64,000 nt of DNA from Chryseobacterium gambrini. Its GTDB lineage: Bacteria > Bacteroidota > Bacteroidia > Flavobacteriales > Weeksellaceae. Shown here piece after piece: positions 25,767-35,701 of this stretch (the first letter of the stretch is position 1; every line of letters begins with the position of its first letter). The translations under genes and the position numbers were made by a program. The notes beneath the pieces are model-generated. The model searched no databases. It was not told where the DNA came from and saw only the letters and a program-made list of their open reading frames with translations. The stretch covers positions 1-64,000 of the forward strand of contig NZ_FTOV01000012.1 of the NCBI RefSeq assembly GCF_900156825.1. The letters are read 5' to 3'.

Positions 25767-25866
25767 GCATGCGAGCGGTTCTCACGTATACTTTAGGTGG
25801 AAACTTTAATCTTCGGTTTAAAGTGGGTTGGTCGCCCTGATTCTAGAGTGTGAGACCGCCGCATGC
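25767..25866. repeat. nested imperfect inverted repeat (possible structured RNA or mobile-element remnant)
   Basis: The outer arms are GCATGCGAGCGGTTCTCAC (25767-25785) and GTGTGAGACCGCCGCATGC (25848-25866), which pair with two one-base bulges. An inner perfect hairpin ACTTTAA/TTAAAGT (25803-25809 and 25818-25824) sits in the loop. A plus-strand promoter about 130 bp upstream points at it. The bulged stem with a nested hairpin does not match any element I can name. Confidence 0.5.
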
Positions 25867-26344
25867 TATTTTTGCGTATAATTCTCATATCTAAAAGCAT
25901 CGTTCCATATATAAAAATAATATTTATGAGGACGACATTTTCAACCATTCTTCTAATTTGCCCACCGGAGTAGTCCGCCAGCATAACAGAAAAAAAATAC
26001 GGCTTTATGCCAGTTTTGCTTGCAAAATGCTGGATTGGTATTACCTGGCTATTATCGACAAACTCCGAAATTCCTTTAAAAGTAAAAGGAAAGCCAGACT
26101 ACAATTTAATCTCGCACATTAAAAGTACTCGCTTTCTTTTGATATTCCAAATTATTTTCAGAACGAAGGGAATTTAATACTGAAGACAAAAAAATTCAAC
26201 GGTCTGAATAATGCAGATGGTTACGGCTGTTTTTAGATTTCAATAGAATGTTTTCTTATTAGAAATGACACTTTACAATGAGTAAACTCATTGCGGCTTT
26301 ACAGCTTACACGGGACACAATTTCATTCATATTATTTCAAGATG

Positions 26345-26395
26345 TGCTTGGGAAGGAGGTTTTGATATGTCCTTACTGAAGCTTCCTCCCAAGCA
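26345..26395 (+). repeat. inverted repeat in the susC upstream region
   Basis: TGCTTGGGA at 26345-26353 pairs with TCCCAAGCA at 26387-26395, extended imperfectly by GGAGG and CTTCC. It lies 140 bp before susC and could be a leader hairpin. There is no T tract, so it is not a clear terminator. Confidence 0.45.
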
Positions 26396-26534
26396 TCATC
26401 AAGTAGATACGCTGAAAACATATTCAAGAAACAGAAAGTAGAATGTAACCATAGAAAAAGAAAAGCCCTTTCCACAAAAGTTGACCGCTAGCGTAGAAAG
26501 AGCAAAGTCTAACGAATTAAACCTATTCAAAAGT

Positions 26535-29522
26535 ATGAAAAAAAACTTTTGCAGCCTAAGTCATCTTCAATTGGCTTTTGGCTTCACCTTGCTCGTCTCC
26601 GGCGTAGCAATAGGGCAGATGCGCACCATTACAGGCACTGTCTCGGAAAATAACCAGCCAGTCAAAGGAGTTTCCGTATTCCAGGAGGGTAGTGAAGAAG
26701 TGGCTGTGACCAATGCAGCAGGCGTTTACCGTGTTCAGGTATCGGGAGAGAACCCCGTAATTATTTACCGCCATCCGGACTATCCCGAACGAAAAATCAC
26801 TTTAGGCAGTAGGATAAACGTCAATATCTCATTAGGTAAAGAAAAAGAGATAGAGGAAGTCGTTCTCAACGCAGGGTATTATAAAGTCAAAGACAAAGAA
26901 AGAACAGGAAGCATTGCCAAAGTCTCTTCAAAAGACATCGAAAACCAACCTGTTATCAATGTGCTTTCCGCTGCACAGGGTAGAATGTCGGGCGTGAGCA
27001 TTACCCAAAATTCAGGAGTTCCGGGCGGAGGATTTGATATTCAGATCAGAGGGAAGAACAGCATCCGAAGAGAAGGAAATGAACCATTGTATATTATTGA
27101 TGGTGTTCCAATTCTTTCAGAAACTCCCTCGTTGTACAGTGCTGCAATTTTACCATACGCTACCATAAATCCTCTAAATTCCATCAATCCCAATGATATA
27201 GAAAGCTTCGAGGTATTGAAAGATGCCGATGCCACGGCAATCTACGGATCACGAGGTGCCAACGGAGTCATCATTGTGACGACCAAAAAAGGAAGAAAAG
27301 GAAGAACCGATTTCAAGATTAATACCTCTTATTCTCTCAGTACGGTAGCCAACCGATTGAAGCTGCTGAACACTGATGAGTATATTAAGATCAGAAAAGA
27401 AGCATTTCAGAATGACGGCATCTCCACAATTCCTGCGGCAGCGTATGATTTCAACGGTGTGTGGGATCAGACCCGAAACACCGACTGGCAAAAAGAACTC
27501 ATTGGTAATACGGCAGATGCGTCTGTAGTCCAGCTTTCTTTAAGCGGAGGTTCTGAAAACACCTCCTACTTAATCAGCTACGGACATAACGAACAGACAA
27601 CGGTATTTCCTGCAGATTTCAGATACAAAACTAATAATCTAACAGGGAATTTCAGTTACAGAACACCTGATAAAAAACTGGAAGTCAATCTCAGCAATAC
27701 CTTTTCGTTTCAAAGTAACAATGTCCTGAATGATGATTTAACAAAGAGAAGTTTAACTCTTAGTCCGAATGCTCCAGCACTCTACAATCAGGATGGTTCA
27801 TTGAATTGGGAGAACAATACGTTTACGAATCCTCTGGGTGTTTTCAAAAGCGAATATCTCAATTCTAGCAATTTTTTAAACAGTGGAGCGCAGATTTCGT
27901 ACCGCTTATTTCCGTTCATTACACTAAAATTCAACGGAGGTTTAACGTATCAGAATTTTGAAGAGTTTTCATTGAAGCCCCACACGATGTACAATCCCTC
28001 ATCAGGATTGACGAGTGCCAATTCCACATCTTTTAAAAACAATTCTTCCACATTCTCTTATATTCTGGAACCGCAATTGGTTGCCAATCAAAGCTGGGGA
28101 AACCACAGCCTCGAAATGTTGTTGGGAACAACCTTACAGCAGTCTGAAACCAATCAGGGTTCTATACAGGGCTATGGCTTTGAGAGCAATGCCTTGATTC
28201 AGAATTTGGGAGCAGCTAAAACAAAAGTCATCAGCGACCAGGTCAGAAATCAGTATTACTACAATGCTGCGTTTGCAAGAATCAATTATCAATTCATGAA
28301 AAGATACATTGTCAACCTTACCGGAAGACGGGACGGTTCAAGCCGTTTTGGTCCCGACAATCGTTTCGGAAACTTTGGAGCGGTAGGTGCAGCATGGCTT
28401 ATTTCAGAAGAAAGCTGGATGAAAAATGTTCGATGGCTGAGCTTTGCGAAAATCAGAGGAAGTGTCGGAACTTCCGGAAATGACAGGATCGGAGATTATC
28501 AGTATCTCAATACCTATACAATCTCATCCAACATCTACAACAACATCACAGCTCTGAATCCTTCAAGACTTTATAATCCCAATTTCAGCTGGGAGAAAAC
28601 ATTAAAGAAAGAAATAGCACTGGAATTATCATTTCTGAAAAGCAGAATTAATTTTTCAGCAGCATATTACAACAATACATCATCCAATCAATTGGTGGGT
28701 ATTCCACTGCCTGCTACGACAGGATTTGCTACGATACAGTCCAATCTTCCTGCAAAGGTTCAGAATACAGGTTGGGAGTTTGAGGCATCAATGCAGGTTT
28801 TGAGACAAAGCAAGTTTAAATACGACACGTCATTCAATCTTTCTGTACCACAGAGTAAATTATTGGAGTTTCCGAATCTGGAAGGATCAACGTATGCCAA
28901 TCAATATGTTTTAGGATATCCGATGTCACTCGTCAAAGTCTATCAGTTTGAAGGGGTAAATCCTTCCACCGGTTTATACCAATTTACCGACTTTGACGGA
29001 GACGGAAAGATTAATTCTCCCAATGACAATAAAGTGATTGAAAGAATAGGCGTGAGATTTTTCGGAGGCTGGTCAAGTAATTTCCGTTACGGACAATGGT
29101 CGGCATCATTTCTTTGGCAATTTGTAAAGCAGAGAAACTGGAATTACAACCGTCAGATGCTGGTGCCGGGATCAATGAACAATCAGCCTGTGGAAGTCTT
29201 GGATGTTTGGTCTCCTTCAAATCCTTCTGGAATGTATATGCCGTACAGTTCGGGAGCCAATGCTCAAAAGAATGCTTCACACGTTTTATTCCAGAATTCT
29301 ACTGCTGCGATTGGTGATGCATCATTCATCAGACTGAAAAATGTACAGCTTAATTACAGCATTCCCGTTCAGAAATTCGGAATCAGAGAAGCAATGATTT
29401 ATGTGCAGGGACAAAACCTCTTGACCTTTACAAAATATTTCGGTGTCGATCCTGAATTTGTACTGACCGGATATTTACCGCCACTGAAGACCTATTCAAT
29501 GGGCTTTCAGTTGACTTTTTAA
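26535..29522 (+). CDS. SusC/RagA-family TonB-linked outer-membrane receptor
   Basis: The start at 26535 gives a signal peptide (MKKNFCSLSHLQLAFG to about VAIGQ); an in-frame TTG at 26481 would add 18 odd residues. The 995-residue protein has a carboxypeptidase-D-like regulatory domain (about 28-105), a plug with SGVSITQNSGVPGGG and YGSRGANGVIIVTTKKG, and a beta barrel ending in Phe. SusC proteins import large nutrients, mostly glycans or peptides, together with a SusD lipoprotein, which follows here. The nearby S9 peptidase suggests peptide substrates. Confidence 0.95.
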   Translation: MKKNFCSLSHLQLAFGFTLLVSGVAIGQMRTITGTVSENNQPVKGVSVFQEGSEEVAVTNAAGVYRVQVSGENPVIIYRHPDYPERKITLGSRINVNISLGKEKEIEEVVLNAGYYKVKDKERTGSIAKVSSKDIENQPVINVLSAAQGRMSGVSITQNSGVPGGGFDIQIRGKNSIRREGNEPLYIIDGVPILSETPSLYSAAILPYATINPLNSINPNDIESFEVLKDADATAIYGSRGANGVIIVTTKKGRKGRTDFKINTSYSLSTVANRLKLLNTDEYIKIRKEAFQNDGISTIPAAAYDFNGVWDQTRNTDWQKELIGNTADASVVQLSLSGGSENTSYLISYGHNEQTTVFPADFRYKTNNLTGNFSYRTPDKKLEVNLSNTFSFQSNNVLNDDLTKRSLTLSPNAPALYNQDGSLNWENNTFTNPLGVFKSEYLNSSNFLNSGAQISYRLFPFITLKFNGGLTYQNFEEFSLKPHTMYNPSSGLTSANSTSFKNNSSTFSYILEPQLVANQSWGNHSLEMLLGTTLQQSETNQGSIQGYGFESNALIQNLGAAKTKVISDQVRNQYYYNAAFARINYQFMKRYIVNLTGRRDGSSRFGPDNRFGNFGAVGAAWLISEESWMKNVRWLSFAKIRGSVGTSGNDRIGDYQYLNTYTISSNIYNNITALNPSRLYNPNFSWEKTLKKEIALELSFLKSRINFSAAYYNNTSSNQLVGIPLPATTGFATIQSNLPAKVQNTGWEFEASMQVLRQSKFKYDTSFNLSVPQSKLLEFPNLEGSTYANQYVLGYPMSLVKVYQFEGVNPSTGLYQFTDFDGDGKINSPNDNKVIERIGVRFFGGWSSNFRYGQWSASFLWQFVKQRNWNYNRQMLVPGSMNNQPVEVLDVWSPSNPSGMYMPYSSGANAQKNASHVLFQNSTAAIGDASFIRLKNVQLNYSIPVQKFGIREAMIYVQGQNLLTFTKYFGVDPEFVLTGYLPPLKTYSMGFQLTF

Positions 29523-29741
29523 AAAGGGTTAAGCTTTTAGTATTTCAAAATTGAATCCATATTATAAAAAAAGTTTTTATAAGAATTAAGAATAAATCTT
29601 TAGCTAATGTAAGACTTATCCTTAAAGAATTTGAGACTTTATGAATGGATGTTTTCCATTGCGAAAATTGAAAATCAGATGATGTGAAATTTTCACATTC
29701 TAAGCATTGAATAAAAATTAAATCTTTAAAAAATTGAAAAA

Positions 29742-31127
29742 ATGAAAATAAGAATAGAACATACTATTGTGGCAGCTATAATATCCGCCGTACTGACTAC
29801 CGTTATTTCCTGTGAAAAATTCGTAGAAACTGATTTTCCCAATAACCAGCTTCCGACAGAAGTCGTTTTTGAAGACGAGCAAACCGCTGAAGCGGCATTG
29901 GCAGGACTGTATGCAGGACTTTGGACGAACTCGCTTATTTCGGGAGGTATTGATGGAATGGGTGCATTGATGGGAACGTATACAGACGACCTGACCTGTG
30001 TGTACACATCAGGATCAAACGGTATTTTGGATATTGCTAACAATCAGCAGGTTGCTACTAATACCGTAGTAACGACGGCTTGGACGAATGCTTACGGGCA
30101 GATTTATGCTGCCAACAGCATCATAGAAGGCGTTACGAATTCAAAATCGTTAAGTCAGGCATCCAAAGACCGAATCAAAGGTGAAGCATTATTGGTTCGA
30201 TCCATTATTTACTTTAATCTCTATCAGATTTTTGGAGAAATAGCTTACACAGAAACTACGAACTATTTTATAAATAGCCACTTGGGGAGAATGAATAAAG
30301 ATCAGTTCCTCATAAAACTGGAAACCGATTTGTCTGAGGCGGTCAATCTTTTACCATCCGCTTACAGAAATGCAGAAAGAATCTATCCCAACAAATTTGC
30401 GGGATATATGGCATTGGCAAAAATGAAGATTCTGTTGAAGAAATGGGCGGAAGCAGAAGTGCTTTGCAGTACGATATTGCAATCATCACAATATACATTT
30501 CAAACAGATCCTTCCAAAGTATTTCAGAAAAGCGGCACGCATATCATTTGGCAGTTGAAGCCCAAAAATACGAATGATGCTACGAAAGAGGCATCACTGT
30601 ACAACTTTACGGGAGCACCTTTATCGTTTGTCCTCAATTTGAATCTCATCAATACCTTTTCTGTGGGAGATTTGCGGAGACAGTATTATATAACGGCAGT
30701 TCCTTTTAACCAGCAGATCAATTACCGCTCTTCAAAATATAAAAACCTTGCGGTCAATAATCCTAATGAATATTCAATAATCTATCGTTTGGATGAAGTC
30801 AATTTCATGATGGCAGAGAGCCTGATCGAGCAAAATAAAGCAGGAGAAGCCGTTTTGTATATCAACCGTTCCCGCCAACGGGCAGGATTACCGGCTCTTA
30901 GCACCTCATTATCCGTTTCGTCGGCAACCACAGAATTGAGAGAGGAAAAGCGCAGGGAATTTTTTGTGGAACACGGCATCCGTTTTTTTGATCTGAAAAG
31001 ATGGGGACTGCTTGACCAGTTGATTCCGGTAAAACCTAATTGGAAAAACTACCATGCCCAATGGCCGCTTCCGCAGAAAGAACTGCTTCTCAATCCAAAT
31101 CTTAATCCACAAAATACAGGATATTGA
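29742..31127 (+). CDS. SusD/RagB-family nutrient-binding lipoprotein
   Basis: The 461-residue protein has a lipobox ending in TTVISC and typical SusD features: EDEQTAEAALAGLYAGLW early on, TPR-like helices, and the C-terminal EEKRREFFVEHGIRFFDLKR motif. It caps the SusC barrel at the cell surface. The gene lies 219 bp after susC. Its stop overlaps a TTG in the S9 peptidase frame, so the next gene is probably translated from the same mRNA. Confidence 0.95.
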   Translation: MKIRIEHTIVAAIISAVLTTVISCEKFVETDFPNNQLPTEVVFEDEQTAEAALAGLYAGLWTNSLISGGIDGMGALMGTYTDDLTCVYTSGSNGILDIANNQQVATNTVVTTAWTNAYGQIYAANSIIEGVTNSKSLSQASKDRIKGEALLVRSIIYFNLYQIFGEIAYTETTNYFINSHLGRMNKDQFLIKLETDLSEAVNLLPSAYRNAERIYPNKFAGYMALAKMKILLKKWAEAEVLCSTILQSSQYTFQTDPSKVFQKSGTHIIWQLKPKNTNDATKEASLYNFTGAPLSFVLNLNLINTFSVGDLRRQYYITAVPFNQQINYRSSKYKNLAVNNPNEYSIIYRLDEVNFMMAESLIEQNKAGEAVLYINRSRQRAGLPALSTSLSVSSATTELREEKRREFFVEHGIRFFDLKRWGLLDQLIPVKPNWKNYHAQWPLPQKELLLNPNLNPQNTGY

Positions 31128-31189
31128 TAATGAACAGAAGTTCGAAGAATTGGAAGAATAGGGAAGACATACCTGAAAATAATAAGACG

Positions 31190-33685
31190 ATGAAAACGAT
31201 TCGAAAAATAGGGCTCCTCATTGTGTTTACTTTTCTGTTGTTGCCGTTACAATTCAACGGACAACATGATGACCTGAAAAAATTGGAAGCATTGGCAGAA
31301 AAAGCCGAAGTCCCGGATTTTCTGAAAATGTCAGAAGATGGAGAATGGGTAAGCTGGTTGATGAAATATGAAAGTAAATCGCCGATGTACATTTTACAAA
31401 ATGTACATGATAAGACTCAAAAGTTTGAAAGAAAATCAATCAGGACTTCATTTTTTATGGGCAGTGAAAAATTTGCCTTTTTGAGTGGTGACCGATTAGA
31501 ACTGATTAGTTTGGCAACTCAAACTATTGAAACAAAAAATCATATAAAGACGATTGATCAGATGAAACCGCAATCTTTATTTTTGATTCATTATGATGAG
31601 CATCAGAATAACAGACTGGAAATCTATGGTAAGAACGGAAAACAGCTGCAGTCGATTGATCAAGTCGTACGATTTCTTAAGGTTGACAATGAATTGATTC
31701 TATGGACGAAAAACGATTCTAAAGCACAAGAAATTAAAGTTTGGAAGATTGAAGGGAGCAATAAAAAACTGATTGCAAGTACTTCAGAAGAAGTCTTGAA
31801 AGTTTGGAAAGGCACTGCTACGGAAGGAGGATATACAGTCTTTGGTAAAGACAAGCATGAATATACATTAAAGCACTATGTTGATGGTTTGCCGATTCCG
31901 CGAAACCTTGATTTGATGCGGAGTAAAAATTATCATTATGTAAATCTTGACTATTCATCAGATCCTGATGCATTATTTATCAAGCTGATCAGAAAGATTC
32001 CGAAAGAAAAAAAAATGATAGAGTTTTGGTATGGCGTTGAAAAAGATCTCACTCATCATATTAAAGATATGCAGGTTGAAGAAAAATTTTTGTGGTATCC
32101 CAAAACAGGTAAAGTAATCCCGATGGATTCGATTTTTCATACAGAAATAGCGATTGGCAATTCCGGAGATTTTTTGAAGATAAAAAAAGATCATTCATTT
32201 GTAGATAAGAAAGATGATTTTTTCATGCCCAAAAGAGATTCCTTGTTTGTATGGAATTCAAGATCAAATGAACATCGTTTTTTTTGTGTGATTGATGAAA
32301 GACTGTATGTTTCACCGGATAGAAAATGGATTCTTACGGCTGATAACGATGGATGGAATCTTTTAAACACAATTACCCTTAAAACTAAAAAGCAATTATC
32401 AGATCGTGAAGCTTCACCCTATTTTAAAGGAACTGAGTTGATTACCTGGGTAAAAGGGAATAAGGTATGGGAACAAAATATTTTGAACGGCAAACTGGTG
32501 AGGAAAGTGAATTTAGATGGTGACCATGTTGAAATTATCAACAGTCAACACCAAAAGATAACGGAAGGGCTGCCTAGAGAAATTATTTCAGTACCTGAAA
32601 ATAATTATTTATTTCGTCTCTCAAAAGGTGATTTGCTGAAATCATACGTAGAGTGGGATCATCGTACAATAAAAAAAATTATAGCTGAAACTACAGATAA
32701 AATACGAAATTTGATCTTTACAGATAATCATTCAAATTTTGTGTGGACTAAAGAAAATTACAATGAAGCGCCATCCATTGTATTTAAACAAAAAGGAAAG
32801 AAACATCATGTCGTATTCACGTCCAATGTTCATGATAAAACTGCGGAAAAAATAAGAAAGATTCAGCTGCATTACAAAGGAGCAACTCAAGAAACTTTAA
32901 CTGCAACTTTATTTTTGCCACATGATTATAATTCGGGTAAAAAATATCCTGTCGTACTTAATATTTACGAAAAACAACAGAAAGGCATGTCAGCCTTTTT
33001 GCTTCCGACCTTTAAAAACGGAAGAGGCTTTAATGTACGGTTGCTATTGGAATCAGGCTATATGGTGCTCATTCCGGATATTACATACGGAGATAAAGGA
33101 TCTGGTTTGTCTGCACTGGAGTCAATCCATAATGTATTAGATGAATTGGTAAAAATAGAACAAGTAGATGCGAGGCGAATTGCTTTGACAGGACAGTCTT
33201 TCGGAGGATATCAGACCAACTTTGTCGCAACGCACTCAGATCGCTTTGCTACATTTATTTCGGGAGCATCGGTATCTGACGTTATCCATACTCCGTTTTC
33301 TTTCAATTACGATTTTGGAAGTCCTGACTATTGGCGGTATGAATATGGTCAAATGCGTATGGGTGGCAGCTTTGTAGAAAATAAACAAAAATATATGGAT
33401 AACAATCCGTTGTATTTTGCTTCAGAGGTTAAAGCTCCCATATTACTTTGGACAGGTGAAAAAGACAGTAATGTAGATCGCGAGGAAACCCGCTCATTAT
33501 TTGTGGCTCTGAGAAAATACCGCAAGCCTGTGATAGCATTGTTTTATCAGGATGAAGGACATTCTCTTTCCGGTAGAGCAGAACAAAAAGATTTATCTGT
33601 AAGAATGCTGGAGTGGCTGGATTATTTTTTAAAAGATAAAAGAGATGTTGAATGGATTGATAAACAAATGAAGGGTGCGTTGTAG
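31190..33685 (+). CDS. S9-family (prolyl oligopeptidase-type) serine peptidase
   Basis: The start at 31190 gives a signal peptide (MKTIRKIGLLIVFTF to about FNG); an ATG at 31130 would place 20 polar residues before it. In the 831-residue product the first two thirds form a degenerate beta-propeller and the rest an alpha/beta hydrolase with Ser670 in GQSFGGY, Asp759 in GEKDSN and His791 in EGHSLSG. It is an exported peptidase, probably periplasmic, and would cut peptides brought in by the SusC/SusD pair. Confidence 0.9.
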   Translation: MKTIRKIGLLIVFTFLLLPLQFNGQHDDLKKLEALAEKAEVPDFLKMSEDGEWVSWLMKYESKSPMYILQNVHDKTQKFERKSIRTSFFMGSEKFAFLSGDRLELISLATQTIETKNHIKTIDQMKPQSLFLIHYDEHQNNRLEIYGKNGKQLQSIDQVVRFLKVDNELILWTKNDSKAQEIKVWKIEGSNKKLIASTSEEVLKVWKGTATEGGYTVFGKDKHEYTLKHYVDGLPIPRNLDLMRSKNYHYVNLDYSSDPDALFIKLIRKIPKEKKMIEFWYGVEKDLTHHIKDMQVEEKFLWYPKTGKVIPMDSIFHTEIAIGNSGDFLKIKKDHSFVDKKDDFFMPKRDSLFVWNSRSNEHRFFCVIDERLYVSPDRKWILTADNDGWNLLNTITLKTKKQLSDREASPYFKGTELITWVKGNKVWEQNILNGKLVRKVNLDGDHVEIINSQHQKITEGLPREIISVPENNYLFRLSKGDLLKSYVEWDHRTIKKIIAETTDKIRNLIFTDNHSNFVWTKENYNEAPSIVFKQKGKKHHVVFTSNVHDKTAEKIRKIQLHYKGATQETLTATLFLPHDYNSGKKYPVVLNIYEKQQKGMSAFLLPTFKNGRGFNVRLLLESGYMVLIPDITYGDKGSGLSALESIHNVLDELVKIEQVDARRIALTGQSFGGYQTNFVATHSDRFATFISGASVSDVIHTPFSFNYDFGSPDYWRYEYGQMRMGGSFVENKQKYMDNNPLYFASEVKAPILLWTGEKDSNVDREETRSLFVALRKYRKPVIALFYQDEGHSLSGRAEQKDLSVRMLEWLDYFLKDKRDVEWIDKQMKGAL

Positions 33686-33703
33686 CACCCTTCACCTTTT
33701 TAA

Positions 33704-33985
33704 TTAGTTAGGAATTTCATACAGTGGATTCCCGCAAGAGGTTCCACCTGCATTTTGGAATAGATTATGAGTGTTGACCCCATCAGACCAGGTACATACT
33801 TCCGTAATAACGTCTGGCTGACATGATTTTTCTGTCATAATACATTTTTCAACAGGTGCTAGAGGATCAAAACGATAGCCGTTTTCCACTAAACTGTTTT
33901 TTTTCACAACGCTTGTAGCGTACGCACTTCCTGCGCCTAAAAGCAATACTGCTAAGGGCAATGCGATTTTTCTCATTTTTTTCAT
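33704..33985 (-). CDS. DUF6520-family small exported protein
   Basis: The 93-residue product starts MKKMRKIALPLAVLLLGAGS, a signal peptide with cleavage near AYA, followed by a short mature part with four cysteines in its last 50 residues. This matches the DUF6520 family of Flavobacteriia, which has no known role. It overlaps the start region of the preceding membrane-protein gene by 4 bp (ATGA), so the two are translationally coupled. Confidence 0.85.
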   Translation of the reverse strand: MKKMRKIALPLAVLLLGAGSAYATSVVKKNSLVENGYRFDPLAPVEKCIMTEKSCQPDVITEVCTWSDGVNTHNLFQNAGGTSCGNPLYEIPN

Positions 33986-35523
33986 GATGTAAAATTAAAT
34001 TTGGTGCCTACTCTTAGTTCAGGTTTTCGGCTTCCCCCTGCAATGAAATGCTGAGTGATGTTCTGCGCAAAACGATATTTAATGATTTCATTTCCTGTTA
34101 ATACATAAAGATGCTGATCTGCAATATGAAACTGCATCTTTTTTTCCTTTTTGGGATTTGGTAGATAAAAACTTCCGATGTATCCTTGTTTTACGGTAGA
34201 ATAAACATCAATGATAAAAGAATTTTTCCACCGATCCCTGTCTTCAAATTTTCCGATGAGATTTGATTCGATAAACAACAGACCCGCATACGCAAATGCT
34301 TTTTTATTGACTTTTAATGGAGGTTTGCTCATCTTCTTTTTTCCGTCCGAAAGTTCAGAAACTTCAATCTGCGGAATGCTTATCGTATCAATGGTTTTAT
34401 ACTTCGCTTTGATGGTAAGATGGTTATCCATGATCAAGAGCTGATTTTTGTAATAGTGTACATAAACAGCAGTTTGAGTGATTGGGTCAAAATGCAGTTG
34501 TCCATCAGTATCAAAGATTCCGTCATTGGTTTTTCCAAGAATTCCTGATTTCAGATTCAGAGGATTTTTCTGCAAAGGATTTAACAATCCTAAGGTCTGC
34601 TTTTCTGAATCTTTGAAATAAGTGCTGATTGCAAAGGAATCTTTACTGATATTCACCAATTGGCTGAAATATGCCTGTCCTAAGCTCAAGGTCTTTGCCT
34701 GATGATTTCCCAGCATTCCCTGATAGATAACAGGTACGCTTCCATCATACAGATAGAAATCCGGTGCATTCACCTTCAGTTGCGCTCTTTTAAAATCAAA
34801 GTCGTACCTGTCCGGTATTATCCTGTGATCTTTCATTGCTTTAAAATTCAAATCAGTTGATGTCAGTAGAAATGGAGCAGTATAGTTGCCCAGATATACT
34901 GAATCTTTTGAAATGCCCGCAAGGTAATAGGAGTTGATCTGAAGATTGAAACGATTCTTTTCTGTTATAGGATGCTGCAAAAACCTTCGTGTAAAATTAT
35001 TTTCCTTTTTGATCATAAATTCTGATTGTCTGTACATCAGAATGATTGCTGAACAACTTACAATCGATAAAACAATCAGCAGACTTACAGATTTAAAAAT
35101 CTCTTGTCGTTTAGAACCTGAATATAAAACAATTGCAAAAGCAGCTATGATAACTGTGGCAATATTAAATATCAGATGGGTTTTCCAATCCATTTTTTCT
35201 AAAATTCCACCGCAAGAGCAAGGAATAAACTCGCTGTAGTTCAAGATCATGTAAATATAGACAGTGAATAAAACCATCAGAACAAAAGAAAAGTATAATC
35301 CGATTTTTCTGGTTCTCTCAAAGATCAATAAAATACATATTGCAAGTTCAATGATTAGAACTCCGTAAGAGATAACATTTGAAAATGCACTCAATAGGGG
35401 AGACTGTGCAATCTGAATCTGAAAATTTTCAAAATCCATCATCTTACTGATGCTCGCATAGCAAAACAGCAGGATGAAAAAATAGCTGACAATTTCTATA
35501 AATCTTGTTCTGACGGTTTTCAT
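33982..35523 (-). CDS. MauE/DoxX-like redox-associated membrane protein with an exported domain
   Basis: The 513-residue protein has four or five membrane helices in the first 180 residues, with the motif IPCSCGG near residue 102 that is typical of MauE/DoxX-like redox membrane proteins. The other 330 residues look exported and beta-rich, perhaps propeller-like, without an assigned family. Fusion of a MauE-type core to such a domain recurs beside DUF6520 genes in Chryseobacterium relatives, from memory. A role in forming disulfides in the small cysteine-bearing partner is inferred. Confidence 0.75.
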   Translation of the reverse strand: MKTVRTRFIEIVSYFFILLFCYASISKMMDFENFQIQIAQSPLLSAFSNVISYGVLIIELAICILLIFERTRKIGLYFSFVLMVLFTVYIYMILNYSEFIPCSCGGILEKMDWKTHLIFNIATVIIAAFAIVLYSGSKRQEIFKSVSLLIVLSIVSCSAIILMYRQSEFMIKKENNFTRRFLQHPITEKNRFNLQINSYYLAGISKDSVYLGNYTAPFLLTSTDLNFKAMKDHRIIPDRYDFDFKRAQLKVNAPDFYLYDGSVPVIYQGMLGNHQAKTLSLGQAYFSQLVNISKDSFAISTYFKDSEKQTLGLLNPLQKNPLNLKSGILGKTNDGIFDTDGQLHFDPITQTAVYVHYYKNQLLIMDNHLTIKAKYKTIDTISIPQIEVSELSDGKKKMSKPPLKVNKKAFAYAGLLFIESNLIGKFEDRDRWKNSFIIDVYSTVKQGYIGSFYLPNPKKEKKMQFHIADQHLYVLTGNEIIKYRFAQNITQHFIAGGSRKPELRVGTKFNFTS

Positions 35524-35534
35524 AATCGTAATAT

Positions 35535-35699
35535 TTATCCTTTTCTAACTAAAATCCATTGTACGTTCTTTCCGCAATATGCCGGCATAAGTTCACCTTT
35601 TGATACAAAAACTGAAGTACTGATCCGCCCTTCAATTTCCCATTCACCGCTCACAGTGCATTTTTTTCCTGTGCTTATCAGTACCTTTTGGTTTTCCAC
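35535..35699 (-). CDS. possible small protein upstream of the MauE-like gene
   Basis: A 54-codon frame starting at GTG 35699 reads through ISTGKKCTVSGEWEIEGR and ends KNVQWILVRKG. Its composition is protein-like, with two cysteines. It follows the small lipoprotein gene by 2 bp and ends 11 bp before the MauE-like start. It may instead be the frameshifted tail of a longer gene. The start codon is uncertain. Confidence 0.35.
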   Translation of the reverse strand: MENQKVLISTGKKCTVSGEWEIEGRISTSVFVSKGELMPAYCGKNVQWILVRKG

Positions 35700-35701
35700 A
35701 C

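Larger units (their letters stand above)
25637..26534. other. gene-poor region between the XRE gene and susC
   Basis: About 900 bp hold no gene I can support. Very short frames exist, for example a 17-codon one from ATG 25675 and a 57-codon one ending at about 26177, but none resembles a known protein. The stretch contains a nested inverted repeat (25767-25866) and a second hairpin (26345-26395), so a structured RNA or the scar of a mobile element is more likely than a protein gene. Confidence 0.45.

Noticed and set aside
25767..25866. group II intron domain V, retron or attC site
   Set aside because: The stem lacks the AGC...GTT pattern of domain V, no reverse transcriptase is near, and no integron integrase or cassette is present.
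25793..25984. 63-codon minus-strand frame with GGQIRRMVENVV
   Set aside because: It lies across the inverted repeat and matches no family I can name; kept as part of the unexplained stretch.
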